From assembly GCA_014323675.1 (NCBI GenBank), contig JACONN010000005.1, forward strand, positions 372,001 through 436,000: 64,000 nucleotides of DNA, in the 5' to 3' direction. Positions within the stretch are counted from its first letter, which is position 1. The number at the start of each line of letters is the position of its first letter. This stretch comes from Hormoscilla sp. GM7CHS1pb (GTDB taxonomy: Bacteria; Cyanobacteriota; Cyanobacteriia; Cyanobacteriales; Desertifilaceae). The translations under genes and the position numbers were made by a program. Below are positions 27,315 through 36,416 of the stretch, piece after piece. Below the pieces are notes generated by a model. The model was not told the origin of the DNA. It did not search any database and saw only the letters and a list, made by a program, of their open reading frames with translations.

Positions 27315-27602
27315 TTATGGCCGCCACACAATTTGAGACAAACTAGCCAATGAATCAGCAAGTCTATCTGCGGTGGTACGGTCATCTTCACGATAGGGAA
27401 GACCCACAATTTGACCGTGAGATTGGGAATCAAGCACTACGTCTAAACCCAATTCACGAATAGAACCTACCTGAAGACTAACTACTCCATAACAATTCCT
27501 AAACCTATCAGCACATTCAGATGGAGTGCAGACACTAGCAATTCTTACAGAAAGCCCCATCTCGTTTTTCTTCTTACGTAAATAGTAAGCATTAAGACTC
27601 AC
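27315..27602 (-). CDS. Small hypothetical protein
   Basis: The frame has 95 codons (or 81 from the internal MGLSV). The sequence has even composition and a recognisable globular pattern (GLSVRIASVCTPSECADRFR, GIRELGLDVVLD, HGQIVGLPYREDDRTTADRL, LASLSQIVWRP), so it is likely a real gene or a recent remnant. I do not recognise a family. The placement of cassette repeat copy 6 about 165 bp downstream resembles the layout of the TA cassettes. Confidence 0.45.
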   Translation of the reverse strand: MSLNAYYLRKKKNEMGLSVRIASVCTPSECADRFRNCYGVVSLQVGSIRELGLDVVLDSQSHGQIVGLPYREDDRTTADRLADSLASLSQIVWRP

Positions 27603-27660
27603 CTTTCCTGTATTTTCATCTATCCACTGCTTGCGAAGTAATCTGCGCAGCGGAGGGGAT

Positions 27661-28082
27661 TAAACTAAGCCAGGCTGTCGCCAGCCCGACTCGTCTTCAG
27701 AACCGGACGTGAGACTTTCACCTCATCCGGCTCCTCGGTTTTCCTATCCCTTTTCCGGGCGCGGCCTTCTATACTGCCATCCATCCTTGTCTTCTGGTGA
27801 TGACAGTAGTCATGAAGCAGTTGCAGGTTGCCGTAGGTATCTTTACCGCCTAATGATTTCGGTATGATGTGATCTACTTCCCACCTATCTCCATCTCTGA
27901 ATGTCATTCCGCAGTGGTTGCATTTGCCTTTCTGTCTGCCCATGAGCTTTATTACTCTAGAGCTTATCATCGGGCTTTGCCGCAACCTTTTACTCCAGTA
28001 CACGAGGTTCCCATTCATCGGGCTAGCTGTCCCTTTCACTTTTACGTGCCGTACTATTTCCGTTTCGGAGTGTAAGATTAGC
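27661..28082 (-). pseudogene. Group II intron relic, 3' part (intron-encoded protein C-terminus with HNH domain)
   Basis: The minus strand reads LILHSETEIVRHVKVKGTAS, PMNGNLVYWSKRLRQ, then an HNH nuclease block (KGKCNHCGMTFRDGDRWEVD, HIIPKSLGGKDTYGNLQLLH, DYCHHQKTRMDG) and the downstream GAGCCGGATGAGGTGAAAGT domain V hairpin, ending CTTAGTTTAAT. It is the continuation of the fragment at 33579-33735: both share the 9-bp AAGATTAGC edge. Confidence 0.9.
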
Positions 28083-28181
28083 GGGTGCATCCCAGTTTTG
28101 TATTAAGAAACCAGGTTTTTTGGAAAAACCTGGTTTCTGGGCTATCGGTGAAGATACCCGCAGCAAAGGTGAGATGTACCC

Positions 28182-28410
28182 AGGCGAACGCCCCCTTGGA
28201 TCCTACAAATAAATGCACATAACACAGAGATTTTGAATTACGTGCGCTACAATGTCATCTGGCCGGGAGGCGAACGCCCCCTTGGATCCTACAAATAAAT
28301 GCACATAACACAGAGATTTTGAATTACGTGCGCTACAATGTCATCTGGCCGGGAGGCGAACGCCCCCTTGAATAACACAAAAAAGTGCACATAACACAGA
28401 GATCGGGAAT
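28182..28410 (+). repeat. Tandem repeat, 86-bp period
   Basis: Two near-identical units start at 28182 and 28268 (AGGCGAACGCCCCCTTGGAT, then ...AAATGCACATAACACAGAGA and ...CATCTGGCCGGG), and a diverged third starts at 28354. There is no coding frame across the units and the spacing is not CRISPR-like. Confidence 0.85.
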
Positions 28411-28563
28411 GGGTGTGGTCAAAAGTAGTTGATAGCTGGATGCAGGCTCCGGGAACCCTCCGCTGCCCAGATGCATGTAAAATAGCCCCTGGCTAGCCCC
28501 TGGCTTTGTTCATGTAGCCGGGCCCTTTAGGGTGAGGGCTACCAACGGGTTTTGACCACACCC
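28411..28563. repeat. MITE-like element with GGGTGTGGTCAAAA ends, copy A
   Basis: The left end GGGTGTGGTCAAAAGTAGTT and right end AACGGGTTTTGACCACACCC are inverted copies about 150 bp apart. A second complete copy is at 56162-56320, and solo ends occur near 28690, 49177 and 58890. Confidence 0.75.
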
Positions 28564-28979
28564 GTGCATCTCAGATACATGTATAGCCCGCGCGGCGTTA
28601 GCCGATTTTTCCGGAACGGTAGAGCCCCCTTCGGCTAACGGGGCCGGGCTTTGTTCCTGTAGCCGGACCCCTCGGCGGAGAGGCCTCCTACCAACGGGTT
28701 TTGACCGCACCCTTGCAGAGAGGGGGGAGCCGCTTTCTTAGCCATCGAATCACGCGACCTTGTGAGTCGATAATGGACTGGTTGAAGTTGAAACCGTTCA
28801 GGTTGAAGGCCATCGTGCTCACGGGCTGTGAACCAGATACCGGGAGAACAGCCATCCGCCGAACACGCCACCTACACCCAGCGCAACATATAATAAGCAA
28901 TTTGACTGGCATGTCCTCCTCCAGCAGATCCTCAAACATGCCTTCCCAGGCAGAGCCCGGGAAGGAAAGGAATAAGGTT

Positions 28980-31787
28980 TTACATCAGGTCGAAAGATTG
29001 CAGGTGATCATTAATTGCCTCCGCAGTAGTACGGGTGGCATCCTCGCTTATTGCACCCTCGATCAAAGCCTGATCCTTGAATCCGAGAGCATAGCGCAGT
29101 AATAAAATGCCATCAGTTAACGCTCCTGCCGTGCCATTGCCATCTACATCTAACATCATGTCCCCCACTTCATCCAAGTAGGCAACAATTTCTGATGTAT
29201 CGCGAGTGGCACCTTCACCTAAAACATCTTTAGTCAAAGTCTCTCCCCTGAACCCGAAGAGATAACGTATGGCCACAAGGCTGTCAGTTAACGCATCTAT
29301 AACTCCATTCCCATCAAGGTCCAGTGTAGGGGAGGTTAATGCAATTGAACTGGGGACAAAGTTGCTATTTGCAGGTAGGTGATCTGGGTTGGCACTAAAG
29401 TTGATCTGCGTCCCTTCAAACCCTGGTAGCGCTGTGAAGTTGGCCGTGTAGAGGGTAAGATTAGAATTGTTGGGCCAATTTCCTTCTGCATCTATCCAAG
29501 CTTGCAGGATGTATTTGTCTGTGTTCGGGTCGCCGTCCAAACCCCCATTGGTGACCGAATCGTCCAAGACTGCACTTATAGGTTGCGCGCCCAAAGAAAA
29601 GTGCTCGGTCAGACCAGTGACTGGATCGAATGCTACTTGAGAACTGTCCCAATGCATGTGAAAGGCTATTCCTGTGGTGGGAGTTTCCGCAGGTTCGGTA
29701 GAGTAGTTGACATCAAAGCTGACGCTCGTGTTTGGTTCTACTGCTTTGGTCGGTTCTGAAGGGGTGATTTTCAGCTGAATGACTTCTTCAGGGGCAGAGG
29801 TTACTGTTATGTCCTCCTCCGCAACTTTAATTACATAGATATCATCATGGCCATTACTGGTTAAATCATTGTTGCCGTCTCCGTCGATGTCGATGCTGCC
29901 CTCGAAACGTCCTGTAGTCCACACATTACCATTGCTGTCGGTGGCTATGGCACGGCCACCGTCACTATCGCTACCGCCGATCTTTAAGGCCTGAACCAAA
30001 TCCCCATTGCTGGAGAACTTGGCTACATAGCTATCATGAGAGCCATTACTGGTCAAATCATTGTTGCCGTCTCCGTCGATGTCGATGCTGTCCTCGAACC
30101 ATCCTGTAACCCACAGATTATCATTGCTATCGGTGGCTATGCGGCTGTCATTGCCACCGATATTTAAGACCTTAACGAAATCACCATTGCTCGAGAACTT
30201 GGCTAAATAGCTATCAGTGGGAAAAAAATCATCATAAGAGCCATTGGTCAAATCATCTCGGCCGTCTCCGTCGATGTCGATGTTGCCCTGGAAAACTCCT
30301 AACACCCACGCATTACCATTGCTGTCGGTGGCTATGTCAAGGCCCAAGTCATGATCCTTACCGCCGATCTGGGAGGCGTTGACCAAATCCCCCTCCTCGG
30401 AGAACTTGGCTACATAGCCATCTGTCTGGCCATTATTGGTCAAATCATCTTCTCCGTCTCCGTCGATGTCGATGTTGCCGGAGAAACTTCCTGTAGTCCA
30501 CACATTATCATTGCTGTCGATGGCTATGCCATGGCCATGCTCATCACCGCTACCGCCGATCTGGAAGGCGTTGACCAAATCTCCCTCAGAGGAGAACTTG
30601 GCTACATAGCTATCTCCTTCGCCATTACTGGTCAAATCATTGATGCCGTCGAGGTCGAGGTCGAGGTTGCCGGAGAAACGTCCTTTAGTCCACACATTAC
30701 CCTTGCTGTCAGTGGCTATGCTCTTGCCCGAAGGAAGATGAGTTCCGTTGATCTCTAAGGCCTTAACCAAGTCCCCCTCCGAGTCGAACTTGGCTAAATA
30801 GTTAGCCCCTTTGCTACTGGTCAAATCATTGATGCCGTCTCCGTCGATGTCGATGCTGCCGGAGAAAACTCCTAACACCCACGCATTACCATTGCTGTCA
30901 GTGGCTATGCCTGAGCCACTGTCGTAATTACTACTACTGCCGAAATCATAGGCCCTAACCAAATCCCCATTGCTGGAGAACTTGGCTACATAGCTATCGA
31001 GATAGCCATTACTGATCAAATCATCTTCTCCGTCTCCGTCGATGTCGATGCTTTCCCTGAAATCTCCTGTAACCCAGACATCACCATTGCGGTCGATGGC
31101 TATGTCATTGCCTTCCTCCCGCCAACCGCTACCGCCGATCTGGAAGGCAACCGAAGGTTGCCAAACCTCGTTGATGTTAATGGTCAAGTTCTCCGAGTAA
31201 CTCAGCCCTTCGGCGTCGGTAGATTGAACGAGGATGCTGTAACTGGACTGAGCTTCAAAGTCTGGGGAACTGTTGATTTGCAGTTGGTCCCCGTCAATGG
31301 TGAAGGCAGCGTTATCCGTATCTCCTGCACCCGCTACCAACTGGTAGGTAAAGGTATCCTCTGTATCGGGGTCGGTGGTCGAGAAGGTGCCGACAACAGT
31401 GTTGGCTGCGACGTTTTCGTCGATGCTGTTGTTGCTGAGATCGAGGTCCGTGGGAACTTCATTAACGTCGTTGATGTTAATGGTCAAGTTCTCTGAGTAA
31501 CTCTCTCCTTCCGGATCGGTAGTTTGAACGAGGATGCTGTAACTGGACTGAGCTTCAAAGTCTGGGGAACTGTTGATTTGCAGTTTGTCCTCGACAATGG
31601 TGAAGGCAGCGTTATCCGTATCTCCTGTACCAGGTACCAACTGGTAGGTAAAGCTATCCCCTGTATCGAGGTCGGTGGTCGAGAAGGTGCCGACAACAGT
31701 GTTGGCTGCGACGTTTTCATCAATACTGTTGTTGCTGAGGTTGATGTCCGTGGGGCCTTCATTAACGTCGTTGATGTTAATGGTCAA
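28980..31787 (-). CDS. Large surface protein, C-terminal portion (cadherin-like, beta-propeller, cohesin-like and dockerin-like regions)
   Basis: The frame has 935 codons, in frame with the open frame upstream and separated from it by one TAA at 31824-31826 (CAA in the sister repeats). Order: two cadherin-like repeats ([20 protein letters not shown] type), about seven SBBP-like propeller repeats of ~62 residues ([33 protein letters not shown]), a cohesin-like beta domain ([14 protein letters not shown].. [10 protein letters not shown]), and two EF-hand/dockerin-like loops ([20 protein letters not shown] and [20 protein letters not shown]). It is an extracellular calcium-binding adhesin-type protein. 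Downstream translation could restart only at an internal codon, so the gene is probably a pseudogene unless the stop is read through. Confidence 0.8.
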   Translation of the reverse strand: MTININDVNEGPTDINLSNNSIDENVAANTVVGTFSTTDLDTGDSFTYQLVPGTGDTDNAAFTIVEDKLQINSSPDFEAQSSYSILVQTTDPEGESYSENLTININDVNEVPTDLDLSNNSIDENVAANTVVGTFSTTDPDTEDTFTYQLVAGAGDTDNAAFTIDGDQLQINSSPDFEAQSSYSILVQSTDAEGLSYSENLTININEVWQPSVAFQIGGSGWREEGNDIAIDRNGDVWVTGDFRESIDIDGDGEDDLISNGYLDSYVAKFSSNGDLVRAYDFGSSSNYDSGSGIATDSNGNAWVLGVFSGSIDIDGDGINDLTSSKGANYLAKFDSEGDLVKALEINGTHLPSGKSIATDSKGNVWTKGRFSGNLDLDLDGINDLTSNGEGDSYVAKFSSEGDLVNAFQIGGSGDEHGHGIAIDSNDNVWTTGSFSGNIDIDGDGEDDLTNNGQTDGYVAKFSEEGDLVNASQIGGKDHDLGLDIATDSNGNAWVLGVFQGNIDIDGDGRDDLTNGSYDDFFPTDSYLAKFSSNGDFVKVLNIGGNDSRIATDSNDNLWVTGWFEDSIDIDGDGNNDLTSNGSHDSYVAKFSSNGDLVQALKIGGSDSDGGRAIATDSNGNVWTTGRFEGSIDIDGDGNNDLTSNGHDDIYVIKVAEEDITVTSAPEEVIQLKITPSEPTKAVEPNTSVSFDVNYSTEPAETPTTGIAFHMHWDSSQVAFDPVTGLTEHFSLGAQPISAVLDDSVTNGGLDGDPNTDKYILQAWIDAEGNWPNNSNLTLYTANFTALPGFEGTQINFSANPDHLPANSNFVPSSIALTSPTLDLDGNGVIDALTDSLVAIRYLFGFRGETLTKDVLGEGATRDTSEIVAYLDEVGDMMLDVDGNGTAGALTDGILLLRYALGFKDQALIEGAISEDATRTTAEAINDHLQSFDLM

Positions 31788-31823
31788 GTTCTCCGAGTAA
31801 CTCAGCCCACCGGCGTCGGTAGA

Positions 31824-32990
31824 TTAAACTCGGATGCTGTAACTCGACTGAGTTTCAAAGTCTGGGGAACTGTTGATTCGCAGTTGGTCCCCGACAATGG
31901 TGAAGGCAGCGTTATCCGTATCTCCTGTACCCGCTATCAACTGGTAGGTAAAGGTATTATCCCCTGTATCGGGGTCGGTGGTCGAGAAGGTGCCGACAAC
32001 AGTGTTGGCTGCGACGTTTTCATCAATACTGTTGTTGCTGAGGTTGATGTCCGTGGGGCCTTCATTAACGTTGTTGATGTTAAAGGTTACATCTTTTTTA
32101 AAGATTATGCCCGGCAGGATTTCGGGCATGCCCTGGTTGTTTCCGTTGCTATTGGTGAGGGTGTCCAGGGCGTAAATGGTACTCCCGTGATTGAAGCTCC
32201 CGCTGCCACTACGAGAGCTATTTCCCTCAAAGTCGGTGTTATCGATCGTAAGCTTGCCCGAGCGGATGAATATGGCTGCGCCCAGGCCCGCGCCGCTGCC
32301 GCCGTCGCCGTTGCCGCCACCGAAGCCGCCTAAGCCACCGTTGCCGCCGCCGCCGCCGAAGCCGCCGTTGCCGCCGCCGCCGCCGCCGCCGAAGCCGCCG
32401 TTGCCGCCAAAGCCGCCCCAGCCGGGTAAGGCGCCGTTGCCGCCGTTGCCGCCGTTGCCGCCAAAGCCGCCATAGATGTAGAAGCCGCCGTCGCCGCCGT
32501 TGCCGCCAAAGCCGCCACGGCGGCTTTGGCGGTCGCGGTCGTGGCCCATGCTGCCATTATTTTCAGGAATAGGAGTGACGAAATTAGCATTTCCACCCGC
32601 TCCACTGCCGTTGCCTTCGCCACCAATGGCGCTATTATGATTGAAAGCGCTATTGGTCACAGTGACCGTCCCGTCATAGATGAACATGCCACCGCCCATG
32701 CCTGCTGCCCCGCCGGCGCCATCCCCTCCCTGGGCCCTGCCGTTGCTAAAGTTCAAGTTATAAAAATCGACCTCACCGCTTAAAATGAAGAACAGCCGGT
32801 ATTTGTCGTCGCCACTAATGGTGTTGTTGTTCCCTTCGATCCTGAGCTGGACATCTTCTTCAATAACGGGTAGCAACCTCTCAAGAGTAATATCTCCCTC
32901 GATGTTAATGATGTCTGCCTCACCGTTATTCTTGGAAGCGGTAATAGCTTCGGATAGTTCTGGTTGTGTGTATACGTTAAATATAGCCAT
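31824..32990 (-). CDS. Large surface protein, N-terminal portion with Gly-rich low-complexity segment
   Basis: The frame has 388 codons from ATG at 32990 (MAIFNVYTQPELSEAI). The first ~130 residues look like a right-handed beta-helix start (IRIEGNNNTISGDD, FILSGEVDFYNLNFSNG), typical of polymorphic outer-membrane-like and parallel-helix adhesins. A ~130-residue GGFGGNGG-type glycine-rich tract follows, then ASLRS-like FEGNSSRSGSGSF and the first cadherin-like repeat. It stops at TAA 31824-31826, where sister repeats have CAA followed by TCT ACC GAC, so a single C-to-T change explains the break. No signal peptide is evident; such proteins often use C-terminal export signals. Confidence 0.78.
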   Translation of the reverse strand: MAIFNVYTQPELSEAITASKNNGEADIINIEGDITLERLLPVIEEDVQLRIEGNNNTISGDDKYRLFFILSGEVDFYNLNFSNGRAQGGDGAGGAAGMGGGMFIYDGTVTVTNSAFNHNSAIGGEGNGSGAGGNANFVTPIPENNGSMGHDRDRQSRRGGFGGNGGDGGFYIYGGFGGNGGNGGNGALPGWGGFGGNGGFGGGGGGGNGGFGGGGGNGGLGGFGGGNGDGGSGAGLGAAIFIRSGKLTIDNTDFEGNSSRSGSGSFNHGSTIYALDTLTNSNGNNQGMPEILPGIIFKKDVTFNINNVNEGPTDINLSNNSIDENVAANTVVGTFSTTDPDTGDNTFTYQLIAGTGDTDNAAFTIVGDQLRINSSPDFETQSSYSIRV

Positions 32991-33038
32991 AATTACTCCT
33001 GATCTGAGAACTCAACTCTTTTATATCGTAGTTTATCA

Positions 33039-33500
33039 CTAGCGACCTTTACTGGCGATCTGGAAGGCCAAGACCAAATCCCCATTGCTGGAGAACTTGG
33101 CTACATAGCTATCAGTACTGCCATTACCGGTCAAATCATTCTTGCCGTCTCCGTCGATGTCCATGCTGCGGGAAGGTCCTAAAGTTCCTGTAGCCCACGC
33201 ATTACCATTGCTGTCGGTGGCTATGCCATCGCCACTGTCATTATGATTGCTACTGCCGATATTTAAGGCCAAGACCAAATCCCCATTGCTGGAGAACTTG
33301 GCTACATAGCTATCCTCCTGGCCATTACTGGTCAAATCATTCTTCTCGTCTCCGTCGATGTCGATGCTGCCAGAGAAAGATCCTGTAGCCCACACATTAC
33401 CATTGCTGTCGGTGGCTATGCCATTGCCATGGTCCCTACCGCCACCGCCGATATTTAAGGCAAAGTAAGTTGGGGTCGAGCCAGGAATCTCAGGTGTCAT
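33039..33500 (-). CDS. SBBP beta-propeller repeat protein, small
   Basis: The product has 153 residues, essentially two propeller blades ([54 protein letters not shown]) almost identical to those in the adjacent large protein. It probably arose by duplication of blades from that gene. It ends 48 bp before the large gene's ATG, in the same direction. Two blades cannot form a closed propeller, so it either multimerises or is a remnant. Confidence 0.7.
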   Translation of the reverse strand: MTPEIPGSTPTYFALNIGGGGRDHGNGIATDSNGNVWATGSFSGSIDIDGDEKNDLTSNGQEDSYVAKFSSNGDLVLALNIGSSNHNDSGDGIATDSNGNAWATGTLGPSRSMDIDGDGKNDLTGNGSTDSYVAKFSSNGDLVLAFQIASKGR

Positions 33501-33578
33501 TAGTTTATGGGTGGTTGAGCAACTGTTCTATTATATTATACCATATTGAACTCTTACCTACAAAACTGACATGCTCCC

Positions 33579-33735
33579 AAGATTAGCTTTATCCCTTTAC
33601 TATCCATGAAGTTCCACTGTCTACCGCCTTCGGCTTTCCAGTACTTCTTTGCTACCCATGCGCCGGTTTTATTTGGGTGCCTTCGCTTTGCCCATCCCCA
33701 CGTTATTTCCCACAGGTAATCAAAATGGCCATTTT
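33579..33735 (-). pseudogene. Group II intron relic, upstream piece (reverse-transcriptase maturase region)
   Basis: The minus strand reads DYLWEITWGWAKRRHPNKTG, AWVAKKYWKAEGGRQWNFMD, SKGIKLI. The matching segment of the full intron protein at 52.5 kb is TYVWEIIWRWANRRHPKKAN, AWIAKKYWKAEGSQQWNFMD, NKGAKLI. The homology stops at the 9-bp AAGATTAGC edge and resumes at 28082 on the far side of the inserted element. The 5' part of the intron is missing. Confidence 0.85.
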
Positions 33736-33864
33736 GGAACTTCCTAAAAGTCTAGTGTAGCATAGCGAAAATAAATTACCATCATGCCGCAGGGGCAGCG
33801 CAAAATCTCCATCTGATGCAAAAGCACTGGTAACTGGTAACTGCTCGCTGGCAAGATTTTGATC

Positions 33865-34530
33865 TCATCTTCCCAGTTCCTGCATAGCCCGTCGCACGCG
33901 GGTTCTAACAGCTAAATCTTGCTCTTCTGCCAACATTTGCTGAAAATGAGATTTGAGAAGCGAGTATATATCTGACTGCTCGATCGCGTAGCGTGCGCGC
34001 AGCGCAATCGCCACAGCATTAGCCAGCCCTTGCAACCCCGCAACAGAAGCATAACGTACTACCCATTCAGGATCTTGAGAAGTTCGCAGCAGGGTTTTTC
34101 CGACTCGTGCTTGAACTTGTTTCACCTGTGCTGCTGGGATTTTAGACCAGAGTAAATTACCTAAACCTTTAGCCGCAGCACGACGAACGCTCATCGAAAA
34201 ATCAGTTTCTGCTGCTTCTAGCAATGTTTCTAGTGCTCTGGGGTCGCCAATTTCTGCTAATGCTCTAATGGCCCAAGCTCTCCCGCCATAATTATAGTCA
34301 TCAAGCAGGTTTAGCAATGGCATCACTGCTACTTCTCCCAATTGCACTAACCCCTCTACTGCTGCTACTGCTGCACCAGGGTTATTGTAGCTGAGGACGG
34401 CTATTAAGGTCGGTGCTGCTGACTCTAAACGCGCATCTGCTAAAGCTTCTACGGCATCGATTAAACTATCGGAAGAATCTGCTCGATCGACGGCTTTGAT
34501 TAATTCGCTAGCTAGGGTAGTCTGATTCAT
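33865..34530 (-). CDS. cpcF: Phycocyanin alpha-subunit bilin lyase, CpcF subunit
   Basis: About 221 residues when started at ATG 34530 (MNQTTLASELIKAVDRADSS); the open frame runs 47 codons further upstream but those residues look non-conserved and overlap the preceding gene. HEAT/PBS_HEAT repeats: DARLESAAPTLIAVLSYNNP, AAVEGLVQLGEVAVMPLL, AIRALAEIGDPRALETLL, AAAKGLGNLLWSKI. With CpcE it forms the heterodimeric lyase that attaches phycocyanobilin to Cys-84 of the phycocyanin alpha subunit. It is separated from cpcE by an unrelated gene, although the two proteins work as one enzyme. Confidence 0.9.
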   Translation of the reverse strand: MNQTTLASELIKAVDRADSSDSLIDAVEALADARLESAAPTLIAVLSYNNPGAAVAAVEGLVQLGEVAVMPLLNLLDDYNYGGRAWAIRALAEIGDPRALETLLEAAETDFSMSVRRAAAKGLGNLLWSKIPAAQVKQVQARVGKTLLRTSQDPEWVVRYASVAGLQGLANAVAIALRARYAIEQSDIYSLLKSHFQQMLAEEQDLAVRTRVRRAMQELGR

Positions 34531-34624
34531 CTGGAAACTTGAAACTTGAAAATATTTATTATAACTGTAGGTTTGGTTGAGGTACGAAACCAAACTCACA
34601 TTATTTTCTTTAAGAAATAAGTAT

Positions 34625-35458
34625 TTAATTTTCTCTGCCGCTAATTCTCGCAACCAAGTCTGAAGCTGCACTCATTAACGAGCTATCTATTTCAATTTTA
34701 TACTTCTGCTGCTCTAATATTTTCTCTACCACCGTTTCTAGCTTGGCATTTCCTTTTCTGGCTCCCAAACCGTTAATCGCACATTCTATTTGTCGGACTC
34801 CCAAATCTAATGCTGCGATCGCATTATCCACTGCATACCCCCGATCGTCATGACAATGTACTGATACCATCGCATCGTTAATATTGGGAACGCGATTAAA
34901 AATCATGGCTATCAGTTGGGAAAACTCTTCTGGTGTCAGCAACCCTAAGCTGTCGGGAATATTAATTGTGGTCGCGCCGCTGAGAATAGCCAATTCAAGT
35001 GCTCTACACAAAAACTCCCGATCGCTTCTGGGGGCATCAAAAGCACTCCACTCGACATCATCACAGTAATTCCGGGCTAGAGAAACACTGTCTTTAATAG
35101 CAGTTAATACTCGTTCTTCACCAACTTTATTTTCTTTGAGATTAACAGATATATAAGTATGAATTCTGCCTTTTTCTGCCTGTTTAATGGCTTGCCCAAC
35201 AGTCATTATTTCTTCTCTATCTGCGCTTGCCAACCCACAGATAATTGCTTGCTTAATTATTTGAGAAATCTTGAATATTTCCTGAAAATCCTTTTTATAT
35301 CTGCCCGGATACCCCACTTCGATCGCATCCACTCCCATCTTTTCTAGCAGCTGAGCGATGCTAATTTTATCTGCAAGATTCATTTGCACCCCAGGAGCAA
35401 GTTCTCCATCCCGCATGGTAGTATCAAAAATAATCACTTTGTTATTATTAGTTACCAT
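34625..35458 (-). CDS. Isopropylmalate synthase-like (DRE-TIM) enzyme inserted between cpcE and cpcF
   Basis: The product has 277 residues. IIFDTTMRDGELAPGVQMNL (TMRDGE signature), DAIEVGYPG, then TINIPDSLGLLTPEEF and VHCHDDRGYAVDNAIAALDL (HxH metal site) and CAINGLGARKGNAKLE are those of LeuA/homocitrate synthase TIM barrels. It ends just after LMSAASDLVARISG, exactly where LeuA continues into its NKAIVGxNAFxHESG linker and regulatory domain. So it is a barrel-only protein, about half the usual LeuA length. Activity, if any, is uncertain because the linker normally helps form the active site. It lies 8 bp after cpcE in the same direction. Confidence 0.82.
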   Translation of the reverse strand: MVTNNNKVIIFDTTMRDGELAPGVQMNLADKISIAQLLEKMGVDAIEVGYPGRYKKDFQEIFKISQIIKQAIICGLASADREEIMTVGQAIKQAEKGRIHTYISVNLKENKVGEERVLTAIKDSVSLARNYCDDVEWSAFDAPRSDREFLCRALELAILSGATTINIPDSLGLLTPEEFSQLIAMIFNRVPNINDAMVSVHCHDDRGYAVDNAIAALDLGVRQIECAINGLGARKGNAKLETVVEKILEQQKYKIEIDSSLMSAASDLVARISGREN

Positions 35459-35466
35459 AATTGGGA

Positions 35467-36309
35467 TTAAAGTAGATTATCCATCAGGTTCATCAGATGG
35501 ATGGCTGTCTCAGAGAGGGTGTCAGATGCTTGGTTTTTGACATGATGCTCTAAAAGTCCTTTCAGAGAAATTAGCTTGAGACTGTTTTCTGCTAATGTTT
35601 CCGCGATCGCCTCTGCTGCAGGCAAATACCCGATCGCCCCCAAGTCCGAAAGGACCGCCCGTCGCAGTTGCAGCTTTTCCCCTGCCAAAGCTGCCACCAG
35701 GCGATCGCCATATTGCGCCTCACCCGTCAGTTGATACATTGCCCTGGCGGCGCCGTACTGTTCCAGTTCTAGAGGATGTGCTAGAAATGGTTCAATTAGC
35801 GGTATTGCTTCAGTCGCCCCCAACTGGCCTAAAGCTTCGATCGCCCCATTGTAGGGTTGAGCTAAGTGAGGACATCCCGGTATCGGCATTGCCGAAGCTA
35901 ACCCGCCTTCTAGCAGTTGCATCAGCTTCGGAACACAGCTGATATCTCCCAACATTCCCAAGGACTGGGCCGCTTTTTCCCGCACGTAAAAATCCTCGCA
36001 GTCCAAACACTCAATCAGTGCAGGCACTGCCGTTTTATCTCCCAGTTTTCCCAGCGCCGTTGCTGCATTTCTGCGCAGGGGATATCCTCCCGACTCTGTC
36101 CGGTCCTCTTCATCTTCTAAAGCCGCAATTAGCTCCTCTATTGCCTCCGGCCCATTCACTCGGAATTTCCCCAGCCACCAGGCAGCATAATAGCGATCGC
36201 CCCTATCTCCTGTTTTGAGATTAGCGATCGCCTTTTCCACCGTTAAAGACTCGCCATCTTCTGGAGAAGGCAGTAATGAGCCGACCGACTGCGCAGGTTC
36301 GTACAGCAT
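35467..36309 (-). CDS. cpcE: Phycocyanin alpha-subunit bilin lyase, CpcE subunit
   Basis: The product has 280 residues (family about 270-280) with five to six PBS_HEAT repeats: LTVEKAIANLKTGDRGDRYY, AAWWLGKFRV (the CpcE-specific YYAAWWLGK motif), RRNAATALGKLGDKTAVPAL, VREKAAQSLGMLGDISCVPK, GAIEALGQLGATEAIPL and GAARAMYQLTGE. It pairs with CpcF as the alpha-phycocyanin lyase. It is 107 bp downstream of cpcA on the same strand, so probably part of the cpcBA transcript. Confidence 0.93.
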   Translation of the reverse strand: MLYEPAQSVGSLLPSPEDGESLTVEKAIANLKTGDRGDRYYAAWWLGKFRVNGPEAIEELIAALEDEEDRTESGGYPLRRNAATALGKLGDKTAVPALIECLDCEDFYVREKAAQSLGMLGDISCVPKLMQLLEGGLASAMPIPGCPHLAQPYNGAIEALGQLGATEAIPLIEPFLAHPLELEQYGAARAMYQLTGEAQYGDRLVAALAGEKLQLRRAVLSDLGAIGYLPAAEAIAETLAENSLKLISLKGLLEHHVKNQASDTLSETAIHLMNLMDNLL

Positions 36310-36416
36310 CTGTTCTCACATCAGTAGACATAAACATAAAATTGCCCGGAAAAGTCAACAACTGCTAACTCTCAGCTGGCAGCTGTTTGCCTTTCCGGGC
36401 TACACCCGCTACTTTT

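Larger units (their letters stand above)
28083..33578. mobile_element. Putative 5.5-kb transposon-like element carrying a surface-protein locus
   Basis: The left end (plus strand) is GGGTGCATCCCAGTTTTGTA and the right end, read inward on the minus strand, is GGGAGCATGTCAGTTTTGTA, 17 of 20 identical. The element is flanked by direct copies of AAGATTAGC (28074-28082 and 33579-33587). Removing the element and one 9-mer reconstructs an uninterrupted group II intron protein segment that aligns with the copy at 53.85 kb. No transposase is visible inside, so it would be non-autonomous. A second similar end, inverted, at 28162-28181 makes the left 99 bp a MITE-like unit on its own. Confidence 0.75.

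Noticed and set aside
28182-28410. CRISPR array
   Set aside because: The 86-bp units are near-identical along their whole length, with no variable spacers.
31158-32333. Long plus-strand frames across 31.1-32.3 kb
   Set aside because: They mirror the cadherin-like repeats of the minus-strand gene and have repeated, non-protein-like composition.
32191-32626. Long Pro-rich (+) and Ala-rich (-) frames in the 32.2-32.6 kb stretch
   Set aside because: They are shadows of the glycine-codon-rich segment of the surface protein on the minus strand.
34531-34671. 47-residue N-terminal extension of CpcF
   Set aside because: Low-complexity and overlapping the preceding gene's 3' end; CpcF homology starts at MNQTTLASE.
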